Shown piece after piece: positions 31,817 to 42,769 of a stretch of 64,000 nucleotides of DNA (positions are counted from its first letter, which is position 1; every line of letters starts with the position of its first letter). The DNA is from Phytophthora quininea (lineage: Eukaryota; Oomycota; Peronosporomycetes; Peronosporales; Peronosporaceae). The position numbers were made by a program, and so were the translations under genes. The notes below the pieces were generated by a model. The model did not search any database and was not told the origin of the DNA. It saw nothing but the letters and a program-made list of their open reading frames with translations. The DNA is taken from positions 124,001 through 188,000 of the forward strand of contig JAAVTG010000215.1 of the NCBI GenBank assembly GCA_011947345.1. The letters run 5' to 3'.

Positions 31817-33680
31817 TTAATGCCACATGTTGAGGCTGTGCAGCCACTCCATCATATACAAGTCATCTCTGTCGGCAGCGGCGATCACTCGGTTGCGGTC
31901 GAATTTCTCTGGGTAGTGAGCTAGCAGCCACTGCGCGATCTCCAAATGACCCGAGCGCGTCGCGTTCTCTGCTGCTCGCCACGTGCATCCTTCCGAACGA
32001 TTGTTAAACAGAAACAGCATCACTTCAAAGTGACCTCCCTCTGCAGCTTCGTCCATTGCTCGAGCAGTGCATCCTTCAATCCTATGCTTATCTAGCCAAC
32101 GGACCGTCGACAACCAACCCCCGCTGCAGCGTTGTCCATAGCTGCTGATGTACAGCCTTCGAACCGATTCGCCTGGAGCCACTTTATAGTCTCTAGGTGG
32201 CCACCCGCAGCAGCTCGGTCCATGGCGTTTTGAGTACATCCCTCTCGTCGATTCTCATGCAGCCACTTGACCACTTCTAAGTGGCCATTTGCAGCTGCGT
32301 TGTCCATTGCATTGGTCGTGCCGCCTTCACGCCGCTGGATGTGGAGCCACCGCACAACTCGCAGGTGCCCGGCACCAGCAGCTTCGTCCATAGCGATGGT
32401 TCCACAGCCTTCTTGTCTGTAGTGGTGCAGCCAACGCAACGTTGCCAACTGATCAGCTACCGCAGCGCCATTCATCGCTTCTTGAGTGCAGCCTTCCGAC
32501 CGATTCTCATGCAGCCACTGCACAATCTTTAGATGGCCATTGGCCGCAGCTCCATCCATCGCTCGGGTCGTGCAACCTTCATGGCGATGCTCATGGAGCC
32601 ACTTCAACACCTGAAAGTGTCCATTACGTGCAGCTCCGTCCATAGCTTCGCGTGTACACGCCTTCCAGGACTCCTGGTTGCGATTTTGGTGCAGCCACTT
32701 GACCATCTCCAAATGGCCATTGGTCGCTGCCTTGTCCATCGCCACAGTCGCCCACAGCACTACTTTGCCATCAAATCTCTTTCTGTGCAGCCATTTAGCA
32801 ACATGCAGCTGGCCATTCGCCGCTGCAGCGGTCGTAGTCCTCGTCGTCACCAGCCCCGGACTCTTCCGTGTCAACTTCTTCAGTGTGTCTAAATGTCCGT
32901 TAGCTGCAGCTTCGTCTACATCGCTGGCTCGGAATACATAGTGGCCTTTGATCATGTACTTGTACACGTCCAAGTGGCCATGAGCCGCCGCTTCTCCGGC
33001 CCCATACCCCGACCACTGTCCTCTCTGCTGATGCAGCCACTTGACCAGCACCAAGTTGCCGTTTCCTGCCGCCCACTCCATAGCATTGGTCCCTACAAGT
33101 GGTGGAGCTGTGTGGTTGTACAACCACTGCACTACTTTGACGCGGTCGCTCTGTGCTGCAAGTCGCAGCTCATTGCCACCCCAAAACACGTTCTGGTGGT
33201 TGTCGTAGAGCCACTGCAGCACTCTGAGCTGGCCAGCTTGAGCTGCCACTTGCACTGCGTCTGTTACTCTCCTTGAGGATAGAACTCATTGCAGAGCCAC
33301 TTGATGATCGTCAAATCCCCTCTCTTGGCGGCGCTGGTTAACCCTCTTGCAAATGACCATTGACGGTAGCAATCGTCTTGGTTAACCTCTTTCTGGAGGT
33401 TGTCAGTAGACACGGCGCATTGCCTCGTGCAGAGTCGATTGAGGAGATGCAGCGGCGCCTCGTGGACGCGTCTGGAGCACGCGGAAGCGACTGAAAAGCG
33501 CGTGGAGAAGTCCAAATAGTCGCTAATACACGACAGCACGTGCGGCAGCGCAGAGACGTCGGTGTGACTTTGTAGAGCAGCGGAGACGCAGGCGAGAGGT
33601 TGCAGACAGTGAAGCGGGCGCGGCTTGGGGCGGATGGGACGCACGACGACGTCCCGAGGCACGACAGTCGCTGCAGTCAT
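31817..33680 (-). pseudogene. W-type ankyrin repeat gene with two frameshifts
   Basis: Likely start MTAATVVPRDVV (33680). N-terminal module: SALPHVLSCISDYLDFSTRFSVASACSRRVHEAPLHLLNRL. A frameshift near 33260 joins to 33255-32092, which holds about eleven repeats (ANGHLEMVKWLHQNRN, EGCTTRAMDGAAANGHLKIVQWLHENR). A second shift near 32100 leads to 32180-31817, ending LAHYPEKFDRNRVIAAADRDDLYMMEWLHSLNMWH, the C-terminal cap shared with 48767-49964 and 54717-56597. Structure is complete apart from the two slips. Confidence 0.72.
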
Positions 33681-33845
33681 CTGCGCACGAGACGGAGAAT
33701 TGACGACTGACGTTGGATAAATCCTGTGGTTAAATATGGATTGTTGAAGGTTTGTGTGCAGCAAAAGGACAGGATGAGTAGCGTGGGATTTATTGTCGAA
33801 TTTCAACCAATGAGGCGAAGGTCGGAAATATGACGGGATCACCAA

Positions 33846-34188
33846 GCAGCGGCATGTTGACGGCTGGGAAATGGACGGCTAGCGCTGCCGACCAGAACAG
33901 GAGCGCGGCTCGGATGGGGGCATCGTCGCTCGCTACCATGCCCAGGAAGCCCTACGGCGTTCGTTGCTGCTAGCCATGGACGGATGGATCCATATTCTGG
34001 CGGCTAGCAACCAGTATCCTCTTCCGCGTCGGTCTTCTCTTCTCCACCCATCGACAAAGGCGCGGCGCTTGGAGCTGCTTCCAGCGATCACTCTCGGTGG
34101 CCACTGTTTGCTAGTGCTGGCTCGATGGCTTGGCGCTGATGATGCGAGACGGTGGGGCGTCGATGCAAGCTGGTGTTCATTGACGATT
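33846..34188. other. Divergent intergenic region
   Basis: Lies between two divergent W-type ankyrin genes and presumably carries both promoters. The open frame running 33964-34188 upstream of the chosen start lacks family resemblance. Confidence 0.4.
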
Positions 34189-35821
34189 ATGGCAGCAGAG
34201 GAAGATAAGGAGCCTGGAGTGCAGCTGCTAAGCAGCGTGGGTGTGGTGTGTCGCGGTATTCCCAGTTTGATGCGTGTGGCTCGACGGATTGACGACTTTC
34301 TCGTCGCTTCCCAGCGGATTTCGTTCGCTCGAGCGTGCAGGATCCCGTCGCTGCGTCTTGTCAAGCGAATCCTGGCTAGAGACGGCTGTGAGCCTGCGGC
34401 CCGTTTGCGGAGAGAGCCAATGTACCGACAGTGGCAGTTCTCGACGGGGATGCCGGAAGCGGTAGCTGCCGGAGATTTCGAGCTCGTACGGTGGCTAGCG
34501 GGGTATTTTCAAAGCTGCCAACTTTCTGCGCGTGCTGTGAGCGAAGCTGCTAGTCATGGACGGCTAGGGATATTGCAGTGGCTGCAACAGCAAGGGTGGA
34601 CCCTATCTCCGAGCAGCAGAGATGTGGATAAGGCGATCCGCGCTAACAAACCGGGGACGGCGCTGTGGCTGCACCACCTTCGACTGGAATCCGGTGAAGT
34701 CCCCACCGTAAGAGCGATGCTAAGCTGGTGTGCTGCGGCGGCTCGACATGGGAACCTTTCAGCAGTGCAGTGGTGTCGCGCCGAGATCCACAGGTTTGAA
34801 GGTTTCGATGAGGAGGTAGTATACAGCTCTACAAGAGAAGACAAAACCGCAAAACGAAGACCTACTGCGTTAGACCTGGCTGCACAAGGGGGACACGTTG
34901 CAGTGATCGAGTGGCTTCTCAACGGCGGCGACGATATAGATACTTTCTTTACTGGTTATCCCTCTGACCCACGTGTACTGAATTATGCTGCTGCTGGAGG
35001 CCAGCTGCTGTTGATGAAGTGGCTCTACGCGCATTACAGAGCAAATTGCAATGTGGACGATGCATTCCTGGTCGCAGCGAGAACTGGTCGATTAGAGATC
35101 GTGATGGCTCCACGACAATGTTCACTATCTCGGACCCTGCGTATTTCAAGTAATGGGCGAAGCAGCGAGAAATGGCCATCTAGACGTGGTCAAGTGGCTA
35201 CTTGCGAATCGATCCGAGGGGTGTACAAGTCGCGTGATGGATCTGGCAGCTCCGGGTGGGTCTCTTGAGGTTGTGCAGTGGCTGGATCAAAACACTGACG
35301 AGGAATTCACGACGAGTGGGATGGATGGTGCTGGTAGAGGAGGCCACTTAGCAATGATGCAGTGGCTGCATCAACGCGGTGAAAAGTGCACAACAGCAGC
35401 GATGGATCGCGCTGCAGAACACAATCACATGACAGTCGTTGAGTGGCTCCATGCGTTTCGACTCGAAGGTTGCACGTTCCGAGCGATGGATCACGCTGCG
35501 CGCAATGGCCATCTCTCTATGGTCCAATGGCTCCATGTGGATCGGCCTGAAGGGTGCACGACAAACGCAGTGGGTGAGGCGGCAAGCAACGGACATTTGG
35601 AGATCGTGCAGTGGTTGCATATCAACCGACATGAAGGTTGCACGACCAAGGCTATGGATGGTGCGGCGAAAGGCGGTTACCTAGAAGTAGTGCAGTGGCT
35701 CCATTGGAATCGCAATGAGAGCTGCACGGACGCTAATGCGATGGACAACGCCGCAGCGCATGGACATTTTCATGTTGTGCTGTTCCTTCACCGTCAACGA
35801 ACTGAAGGATACAGTTCCTAG
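34189..35821 (+). pseudogene. W-type ankyrin repeat gene with one frameshift
   Basis: The start is set at MAAEEDKEPGVQLLSSVG because the local N-terminal module (SLMRVARRIDDFLVASQRISFARACRIPSLRLVKRIL) follows at the usual distance. Repeats: SHGRLGILQWLQQQGW, QGGHVAVIEWLLNGGDD, AGGQLLLMKWLYAHYR. The frame slips near 35103 (RLEIV | HDNVHYLGPC) and resumes at MGEAARNGHLDVVKWLLANRSEGCT, running through six more repeats to 35821. A single base change would give one ~545-residue protein, so sequence error is a real possibility. Confidence 0.72.
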
Positions 35822-36087
35822 GACTTGCTAGAATGCAGTCTAATGTCATGGCGAGTTCTTATCGTGGTTCAAAGGCCATTACCCGCTCGAGTTCCGCCTC
35901 TGCAATCCATCCGTGTAAGAATGGCCACTCCACAATCCCAATCTACTTTTGGCTGGTCAAGCAAGACGTTATGGCCAACAATATCTTCAACAAATGACAC
36001 ATCGCAGATCCCTTTGAACGGAAAGTGTCGAGGCACGAGCTCATGTGAGCTCCATCAGTGAGCTGGCTTAACACCCTGCTTCGAGCT
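35822..36087. other. Intergenic region
   Basis: 3' flank of the ankyrin gene and 5' flank of the repeat-protein gene. No gene seen; an Inr-like site lies at its right end. Confidence 0.4.
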
Positions 36088-36103
36088 GCTCACTTTTCAA
36101 TCT
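36088..36103 (+). promoter_or_regulatory. Oomycete Inr-like start site
   Basis: GCTCACTTTTCAATCT is a close match to the oomycete initiator consensus GCTCATTYYNCAWTTT and lies 56 bp upstream of the ATG of the RFL-repeat protein, the usual distance. Confidence 0.65.
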
Positions 36104-36158
36104 CCCCACAGACTAGCACCACCACCACCTCCAGCGACCACCACCGCCACCCACCACC

Positions 36159-37120
36159 ATGACCAAGTTGAACGTCATCCTCAGCTTCACCGCCGCCGTC
36201 GCCGTGGCGGTCTCCAACTTCGACACTGTCAACGCCGCCAGCCTCCGATCGGCGGAAGCCCGTTTCCTGCTGGACTCGCTCGATGCCAGTGCCGACGCCA
36301 GCGACAGTGCCAGCACTGATGCCAGCACCGACGTCGACCGCTTCTTGTTCGAAGTGGAAGGCAGCGACAGCTTCGAGGGTAGTGAGAGCAGCGGCAGCGA
36401 AGGCCACGACGGCGTCGACGTGACCCGATTCCTCGCGGAAGCGGAGAGCAGTGAGAGTACTGACGGCAGTGACGTCGAAAGCAGTGAGAGCACCGACAGC
36501 GACCGCTTTCTGCTGGAGGTTAAAGGAAGCGAGAGCACTGAGGGCAGCGAAGGCAGTGACGGCAGCGACAGCGTCGACAATGCTGCTCACGTGTCTCGCT
36601 TCCTGCAGGAGGTTGAGGGTAGCGAGAGCACCGAGGGCAGCGATGTTGAAGGCAGCGACAGCGTCGATGGCGACCGCTTCCTTTGGAAGTCAAAGGAAGC
36701 GAGAGCGCTGACGGCAGTGATGTCGAAGGTAGCGAGAGTACCGACAGCGACCGCTTCCTGAAGGAGGTCGAGGGAAGCGAAAGCACCGACGGCAGCGAGG
36801 GCAGTGACGGCAGCGACAGCGTCGACGATGTTGTTCACGTGGCTCGCTTCTTGTCGGAAGTTGAGGGTAGCGAGAGCACTGAGGGAAGCGATGTCGAAGG
36901 CAGCGAGAGCACCGACGGAAAGCGCTTCCTCGAGGAGGTGGAGGGCAGCGAGAGCACCGACAGCAGTGTCGAAGGGAGTGACAGCGTCGATGGCGAACGC
37001 TTCCTCTTCGAGGTGGAGGGCAGCGACAGTGCCGAGTCTGACGAAGGCAGCGACAGCTCCTCGTCGATTTTTGTTGCCGCTAAGCCTGTGGCAGCGATTG
37101 ACAACCTCGTGGCCGCTTAA
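36159..37120 (+). pseudogene. Secreted acidic RFL-repeat protein (one frameshift)
   Basis: Signal peptide MTKLNVILSFTAAVAVAVSN, then ten tandem units headed by RFL (ARFLLD, DRFLFEVEGSDS, TRFLAEAESSES, DRFLLEVKGSES, SRFLQEVEGSES, DRFL-LEVKGSES, DRFLKEVEGSES, ARFLSEVEGSES, KRFLEEVEGSES, ERFLFEVEGSDS). Each is followed by Ser/Asp/Glu/Gly-rich spacers (STDGSDVEGSES). It ends in a hydrophobic tail (SIFVAAKPVAAIDNLVAA). One base is missing in the sixth unit near 36685, splitting 36159-36761 from 36683-37120. Function unknown: a cell-surface acidic repeat protein or a peptide precursor. The RFLxE wording recalls RxLR-EER motifs, but that is only resemblance. A strong Inr precedes it. Confidence 0.7.
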
Positions 37121-37194
37121 GAGAGCAGTGGATGTACACCTTTCACAAGGTAGTTAGACATTGGTGCTGTCAGCTCCAATAAACCACACACAAA

Positions 37195-37202
37195 TACATT
37201 AC
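37195..37202. repeat. hAT target-site duplication, left
   Basis: TACATTAC, repeated exactly at 38670-38677; eight bases is the hAT-type length. Confidence 0.9.
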
Positions 37203-38669
37203 CAGGCATGCTCAAACGGGGCATTTTGAAAGTCGCTGGGATTTGATGTAAAATGGGCAGAGTTGGGAAACTTCAAAGGGGCATTGCACAGGAAATGTAT
37301 TGAATTGCCAGAAAACCCTAAAGGGCACTAGCTTACGCATGGAAATGTAAGTGAGGTTAGCCTACGCACGCTCTGTTCGATCAGGAACTCACTGTTGTGC
37401 TATAACCTTCTTGCTTGACTCCAATCTGTCCGCCAGCTCCATGACTTCGAAGTATTGACGCGCTTGCAGTTCTCCTTCAACAGCGTGTGTGCTCAGTCGT
37501 CCTCGCTGTGGACCAGCTACTCGGTTTAGCGTACTGAAATCCCCTGCCACAGTATGGTTTCCTGGAGCAATACTTGCGAGACCAACAGCAAATTCGATGA
37601 GCGCTCCAAATTCACCACAAGGTTCGACTTTAGCCCACGCGTCTTCAAGCGACAGATCACCTTGATCCTTCACCTTTATGCAAACATCACGCTTTAGCTT
37701 GTATTCGTGGATCAGGTTCTTGCGCTGGCTCCAGATCTCCTCGGTTGCCAATTCACCTAGGTGTTCTTGCAATTTTGCTGAATGAGCGATCAGCAGACGA
37801 CGGAACGCTCCATCCGTACACTTCACGATGTCAATCGACCTCGTTGGAGGCGCATCGCGGGCTTCTGCTGCAATATCGAGCTTGATATCGGTAATTCCGT
37901 CGATCATCACGGTCTGAGCTGTAGTAACAGCTTCCACCAAGTCTTGCTGACTCGTTGATTGCTGGGATTCAGTCGGTTCATTTACTTCATTGAGTTGTGG
38001 CATGTCTTCATCCTTGTGGGAACTCGGGGTATCTTCGTCTACCATGTCCGCCAGATGCGCTGAAACTTCCAAAGCCTCTTCGCCGTCTTGATGCTCGTGG
38101 ATGTTTGGTTGGTCCAGAGCCATGCCAGCGAAACCCACTTCAGCTCCTTGACGGCATGTATGAACATTGTGGTGTCCCGTGGCAATCTTGTCGAAAAGGT
38201 CTCTTGAGTGAAGGCAACATCACGGTAAATGCTCAGAGACCTTTGCTGAATCGACAGTTGGCGCACCTTCGTCATTTCGCTTTCAAATTTCAACGCCAGT
38301 GATGAGTGGAGTTCATTCAGAGCAGCGTATTGTTCGCGCATAGTAACCGTCTTATACTGCAGCTTGCGAAAGCAGGCGCGGATCTTCTCGGTCAACTTGC
38401 AGACCACAAATAGGCGCAACCACCATGCGTCACTCGATTTCGTGTTAGCCTTTTCGTCTTGGAGAATCCCAAGACGAACGTAGTTCTTCAACAGAAAGTG
38501 GCATGCATCGTGTATCAACTCCCAACGTGTCGGTATGTAGGTAACAGCAAATGTTGGCTGGAGAACTCCTTCAACAGCCTAGAATCCGAGCGGCAAAATG
38601 GGCACTCCTGGAGAGTTTCAAAAGGGTTTTTGGCTTTTATGTGCATAATGCCCCGATAGAGCATGCCTG
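37203..38669 (-). mobile_element. hAT-like DNA transposon, 1467 bp
   Basis: Ends are imperfect terminal inverted repeats of ~26 bp: CAGGCATGCTCAAACGGGGC on the left, and on the right (reverse complement) CAGGCATGCTCTATCGGGGC. It is flanked by an exact 8-bp duplication (TACATTAC). The CAGG terminus and 8-bp duplication fit hAT elements. It contains a short, frameshifted transposase remnant on the minus strand. It sits between the RFL-repeat gene and the first SWEET copy. Confidence 0.88.
37389..38650 (-). pseudogene. hAT transposase remnant
   Basis: Minus-strand coding runs through three frames. Near 38640-38530: HIKAKNPFETLQECPFCRSD, with a possible zinc-binding Cys pair. Then 38518-~38120: HDACHFLLKNYVRLGILQDE...FESEMTKVRQL. 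Then ~38138-37389, ending GDFSTLNRVAGPQRGRLSTH, which resembles the C-terminal dimerisation region of hAT transposases. The assignment depends mainly on the TIR and 8-bp duplication; the protein alone would be weak. Too short and too broken to be active. Confidence 0.6.
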
Positions 38670-38677
38670 TACATTAC
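38670..38677. repeat. hAT target-site duplication, right
   Basis: TACATTAC, identical to 37195-37202. Confidence 0.9.
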
Positions 38678-38818
38678 TATGAACTTCTCCGCTATTGCTC
38701 GACAAATCCCTGTTCATCATTCCTTTTGCCATCGCGATGGCTGATGCGTAAGTTCGTGGCCCCAGACAGCTCCTTCCTCGTCCATTTCAGAATCCCTCAA
38801 GTTGTTGACAAAGCAGCC

Positions 38819-38874
38819 ATGGCAGCTCACAGCGTCGCCGTCAACGTGTTCAGAGTGGTCACGATCATCACGAC
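38819..38874 (+). pseudogene. SWEET copy 1, 5' fragment
   Basis: MAAHSVAVNVFRVVTIITT matches the N-terminus of the other SWEETs (compare MTAHAIAVEVFKIATMVTT at 50213). It stops abruptly at 38874 where an LTR retrotransposon begins; the gene resumes at 45543. Translation here would read into the LTR and stop at 38968. Confidence 0.85.
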
Positions 38875-39259
38875 TGTCACGAAGTCATCGAAGTCATCGA
38901 AGCTGCTACGAGCTGCAAATCGAGGAAGCTACTTGTACAAGAACTTGATGTTGAACACGGCCCTTTAGAACGGATGAACACGGCAGCTGTGATCCGCTCT
39001 AGGCTGTGCGGCTTGAATACAAGCTCAAGAGCAAAATTGAAGTTGCAGTTCAAGTCCTGCATGTTGCATGAAAGCAAGAGAGAAAGAGAGTCGTGTAGCA
39101 AACGAAAGGTAGCGAACCACGACTTAAATTTCAATCAGATCTCAATTTACCTTCTAGTACTAACTGTCAACTTCGACGGCATCTTGCCTGAGTGCTTTAG
39201 TGCTACGACTTCCTCTGCTCAGTGCTACCATACACAATAAGTGACGACTTATTGCGACA
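38875..39259 (+). repeat. Left LTR (385 bp)
   Basis: Begins TGTCACGAAG, ends GCGACA. Differs from the right LTR by a 9-bp duplication (GTCATCGAA) near its start, one G near 38925 and an A/G change near 39171. Confidence 0.92.
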
Positions 39260-39656
39260 TAGTAGAAATTGCTGACCAACGACCAAGATGGAAACCAGAA
39301 GCCGTGCTGAGCGACGCCTCGCGATTGAAGACGGGACTCAGAACCCCATCGATGAGCGCGTGTAGCGTGTTGAGGAGACGCTGAATGACATGGGGAGCAC
39401 CTCGGCCAAGTCAACCAGCGTCTTGACCGGATCTTCGATGGCATCAAATCGCTTGTACAGATGGTTGCTGCGACCCAGCAAGCGACCCAGCAAAGTGCGG
39501 CAACCGCGTCGCAGTTCCAAGACTTCGCGGCTCAGACCGCAGCTGCTGTAGCCGATTTACAGACGCAGATTGGTGTGGTGAATCAAGTCCAGGAGCTTGC
39601 TCAGCAAACCGCCAATGCAGTCTCGCAGATGGAGCGCCCCACGGCAGCTTCCACTG

Positions 39657-39665
39657 CAGCAGCCC
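39657..39665. repeat. MULE target-site duplication, left
   Basis: CAGCAGCCC, repeated exactly at 42925-42933; nine bases is typical of Mutator-like elements. Confidence 0.9.
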
Positions 39666-39881
39666 GGGAAAACTGTGGAGATCGAGGTTACGGAGATCGA
39701 GGTGTGAAAGACGGTCCGAACCAAATTTGGTCAGACCAGATAGGACTAAAAATATTGTCGGAATTTTAGACTAAAATTCAGCTTAAAATACTCGGAAAAA
39801 TGAGGCCTTAAAATAATCATGGTGAAGTCGAAATAGTCTGGGAAGTTGCAGTGCTTGATTTGCCTGGCCTCACTCTTCAAA

Positions 39882-42143
39882 ATGGAGACTCCAACAACAA
39901 CATCAACGTCTTCTTCTCGGTTTGAGATACCTCCCTACCAGAACAAGAATTTCCGTCATTTGCTCAGGCTGAGGCAGCACTGCACGCGTGGAATCGGAAG
40001 CTGATAATTGACGTAACAAAAGGCCATCACAAGAAAAACAAGGCACAGGAAATTCGACAGCGCGATTACAAGTGCGACAAGTACGGCCGCACGCAGAACA
40101 ATCGTGGACTTCAGGACGAGGATCGCGTTCGTACGCAACGCGGCACCAGCAAAATCGGCTGCACTATGAAGATTCGGTTGGAAGCGGTTGATGCTAAAAC
40201 CTGTGCCGGTCCTTGGAAGGTGGTTCATTTGAATGGGTCGCTGTATCACAACCATCCCCCATCCGAAGACGCAAGCATTCATCCAGGGCACCGACGTCGC
40301 GACATGGAGTGTGCAACATCGGGAGTTGTATCTATCTCGGATTTAATTGCCTCTCAAAGTGCGATTGGTGTTTCTCCCGAAATCGTCGTGGCCACGTTGC
40401 GTCAAGCGGATCCGCACACCGCGATTACAGCCAAGGATATTTCTAATCGCAAAGACGCTGACCGGCGTGAGCAATTGGCGAGCGACACACCGACCGAACT
40501 TCTGCTGAAACAGCTGGAAGAACACAATTTTTTTCGAGTATGAAGTGAATCCTGAAACTTCGCGACTACGCTACTTGTTTTGGTCACATCCGGATATTCG
40601 CCAATTTTACTGCTGGCACTCCAACGTCTTGATTATGGATTGCACCTACAAGACCAATGAGTACGACCTTCCGTTGTTGAACATGATTGTCATGACGAAC
40701 ATGAACACTGTACTTCCAATAGCTCAGTGCTGGCTACCAGGTGAGAAAGAGGAAGATTTCGTGTGGACTCTCCAGCAGCTTCAGAACTTGATGTCGACAC
40801 ACAATATCGCGTGGCCATCCGTTATTCTCACTGATCGAGATCTGGCTTGTATGAACGCCCTCGATCGTTTGTTTCCCGACGTCCCGTCCATGGTATGTCG
40901 TTGGCACATGAATCGAAACGTGCTTGCGCAGACGAGAACTGTACTGGGTCAAGTCCTTGTGGAGAACCCAGCTCCGGGTCAGGACAAGTACAAAAACTCG
41001 GTTGAAACAGACGAATTCATGGTGCTCTACTAAGCGGCGGCTGACGCCGAATCCGAACTCGAGTTCGAGTCCTGTTGTACGGCAATAAGGTCATACAACG
41101 TGGAACTAGCCGACTATCTCGATCTGCAGTGGTGGATGTACAAGACCAAGTTAGTGCGGTGCTGGACATCGCAGTATCTTCATTTCGGGTACCGTGATAC
41201 GTCTCCAGTGGAAGGCACGCATTCCAAGTGCAAGCATTGGCTGGTTTCTTGCAAGGGTGATTTGTTAACAGCTTTTAAGAAGCTTCTGCCGTGGTGGCAG
41301 ACCTGTGTGAAAAACGTGAGCCTTGCCGTGGAAAAGGACGTTAGCAGGGTTTCTCACAGGCTCCAGGATGACCGGTATTCAGCTGTTGTTCTCTTCGTAA
41401 GCCGGCACGCCTTAGACAAGACCGCGGAGCTGTGGGCTAAAGCACACAATATTGTGCGGAACCAGGAACAAGTCGAAGCCTGCACTGGAAGGTTTAGACA
41501 AGCAAATGGAAGGCCCTGTGTCCACGACATCATGGGAATCATTAGGTCAGAGGGACAACTAAAGCTCCGAGTTCGAGATTATCATCGCCATTGGCTAACA
41601 AGGCGCGGTCACACCGAAGACGTCGGAGCGCGAGTCCTGGAGCCTGCGCCTCGGAGAATAGTAAAAGCGCACAAACGGCAGAAAACGCACAAGAAAAACC
41701 ATGGAGCTTCAGGAACTGCGAGAATACCGACATTCAGCGAGCGAGTCGACTTGAACCATCCAGCTCCAAGCCCGACACCGCCGCAATATTTTACTGAGCT
41801 CCTTCTTGGCTCCAATAATGTGCGTTATAGCAGCGAACCGGCAACCCAACACGGCCGAAATCTGTCCATGAACGACATACTGAACCGTACCACGGGCGAA
41901 GACGAGGCAACTCAACACAAAAACGGTGACGAACAAGTTCAGGACGACGCTCCGCCCTATCTGCCCGACGTGTTACCTCCACGGGGTTGGGGAAACGCAG
42001 GCACAAGGCCTTTTAGGCGACGGAATGGTGACTCGTCACCTCGACTAAAAGCTCTAGGCGACAAAGAAAACCCAATTGAACAGATACATAACTTTTTCCT
42101 CAATATAAATTCATGTTACAATGGCAAACCTGCCTTTCTTTAG
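39882..42143 (+). pseudogene. MULE/FAR1-type transposase
   Basis: Start METPTTTSTSSSRFEIPPYQ at 39882. A T is missing near 39952, after which the FAR1-type DNA-binding part follows (EAALHAWNRKLIIDVTKG, YKCDKYGRTQ, RTQRGTSKIGC, YHNHPP). A slip in the T-run near 40530 leads to the catalytic part: MDCTYKTNEYDLPLL (first Asp), LTDRDLACMNAL (second Asp), CRWHMNRN, an in-frame TAA at 41031-41033, then SPVEGTHSKCKHW (Glu). The C-terminus runs to 42143 with a basic stretch (KAHKRQKTHKKN). The active enzyme would cut at the TIRs and move the element. Confidence 0.85.
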
Positions 42144-42152
42144 TGCAAGTTC

Positions 42153-42290
42153 GTCTTAAATAAAAACGTAAGACGGGTTTTGGTTAATTAAGACAGGTTT
42201 GTGTGCATTAAGATCGACTTTCGAGCAATTAAGAGACATTTGTGTAAAAATAAGACGGAATTTCGGATTGTGTAAGATCAGTTTTGGTGC
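42153..42290. repeat. Six phased TAAGA motifs between convergent MULE genes
   Basis: TAAGAC/TAAGAT-type motifs start at 42169, 42189, 42209, 42230, 42251 and 42273, spacing 20-22 bp, each followed by a G/T-rich stretch (GGTTTGTGTG, GGGTTTTGGT). The first forms a small palindrome with CGTCTTA at 42152. It lies between the 3' ends of the two convergent frames and could be a two-sided terminator or a protein-binding array. Confidence 0.6.
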
Positions 42291-42380
42291 GGGTCGTAAC
42301 TCTGTAAAACCATAAAAATAACCTTCAAAAAGACAGTAGAATAAAAATAACAGTTACTGAAACTCAACAATGAATTGTAT

Positions 42381-42769
42381 TTATTGCAGAGCCTTAAGAC
42401 GAGCCTCTAGTTGTGATAGGTTACTCGCAGGAACAGGAGAAGCGTCTTTTAGCGACTCCAAACGAGTCTGCAAACTCGAGTCGATGGAGGTGTCGGTGCC
42501 AGGGATCTTCGACAGTAGCGTGTCCAAAATGCTTGACAGGGAGTGCTTTCGTAAAGAAATACCCATCTTTTGCGCAAGTAATACGCTTTGTTCTGCGCCT
42601 TTCTTGTGTTCTTGCGCTGTACCTCTCGCTTCCTTTGCGCGCTCTTGGAACACCCGTTTTTCTTCTTCAGGTGCCTTCTTTTAGAATACACCGTCGCCAA
42701 TACCTTCTTACACTTCGGGCAGCGCCGATCAACAATGGCGCTGCCTTTCGGCTTCGCCTTCGGTGGCAT
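42381..42769 (-). pseudogene. Second MULE protein: zinc-finger plus coiled coil
   Basis: Minus strand, start MPPKAKPKGSAIVDRRC at 42769, only ~155 bp from the right end of the element. A C-x2-C-x12-H-x6-C finger (CPKCKK...RRHLKKKNGC) is followed by a very basic segment. Near 42650 the coding appears to pass to another frame (RAKEARGTAQEHKKGAEQSV...LLSKIPGTDTSIDSS...LEARLKALQ) with coiled-coil character ending at 42381; both frames overlap there, so the join is uncertain. Size ~125-130 residues. The convergent arrangement recalls mudrA/mudrB of maize MuDR, though no sequence kinship is claimed. Confidence 0.6.

Noticed and set aside
36159..37120. Calling the RFL-repeat protein a classic Kex2-processed precursor
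   Set aside because: Only one of the ten RFL heads is preceded by a Lys-Arg pair; the others have single basic residues.
36159..37120. Calling it an RxLR effector
   Set aside because: RFL is followed by acidic residues without the second arginine; no RxLR-dEER order after the signal peptide.
39260..39287. Primer-binding site after the left LTR
   Set aside because: TAGTAGAAATTGCTGACC does not match a common tRNA 3' end that I can recognise.
42150..42290. Possible CRISPR-like array from the regular TAAGA motifs
   Set aside because: The organism is eukaryotic, the repeats are too short and imperfect, and there are no unique spacers of constant length.
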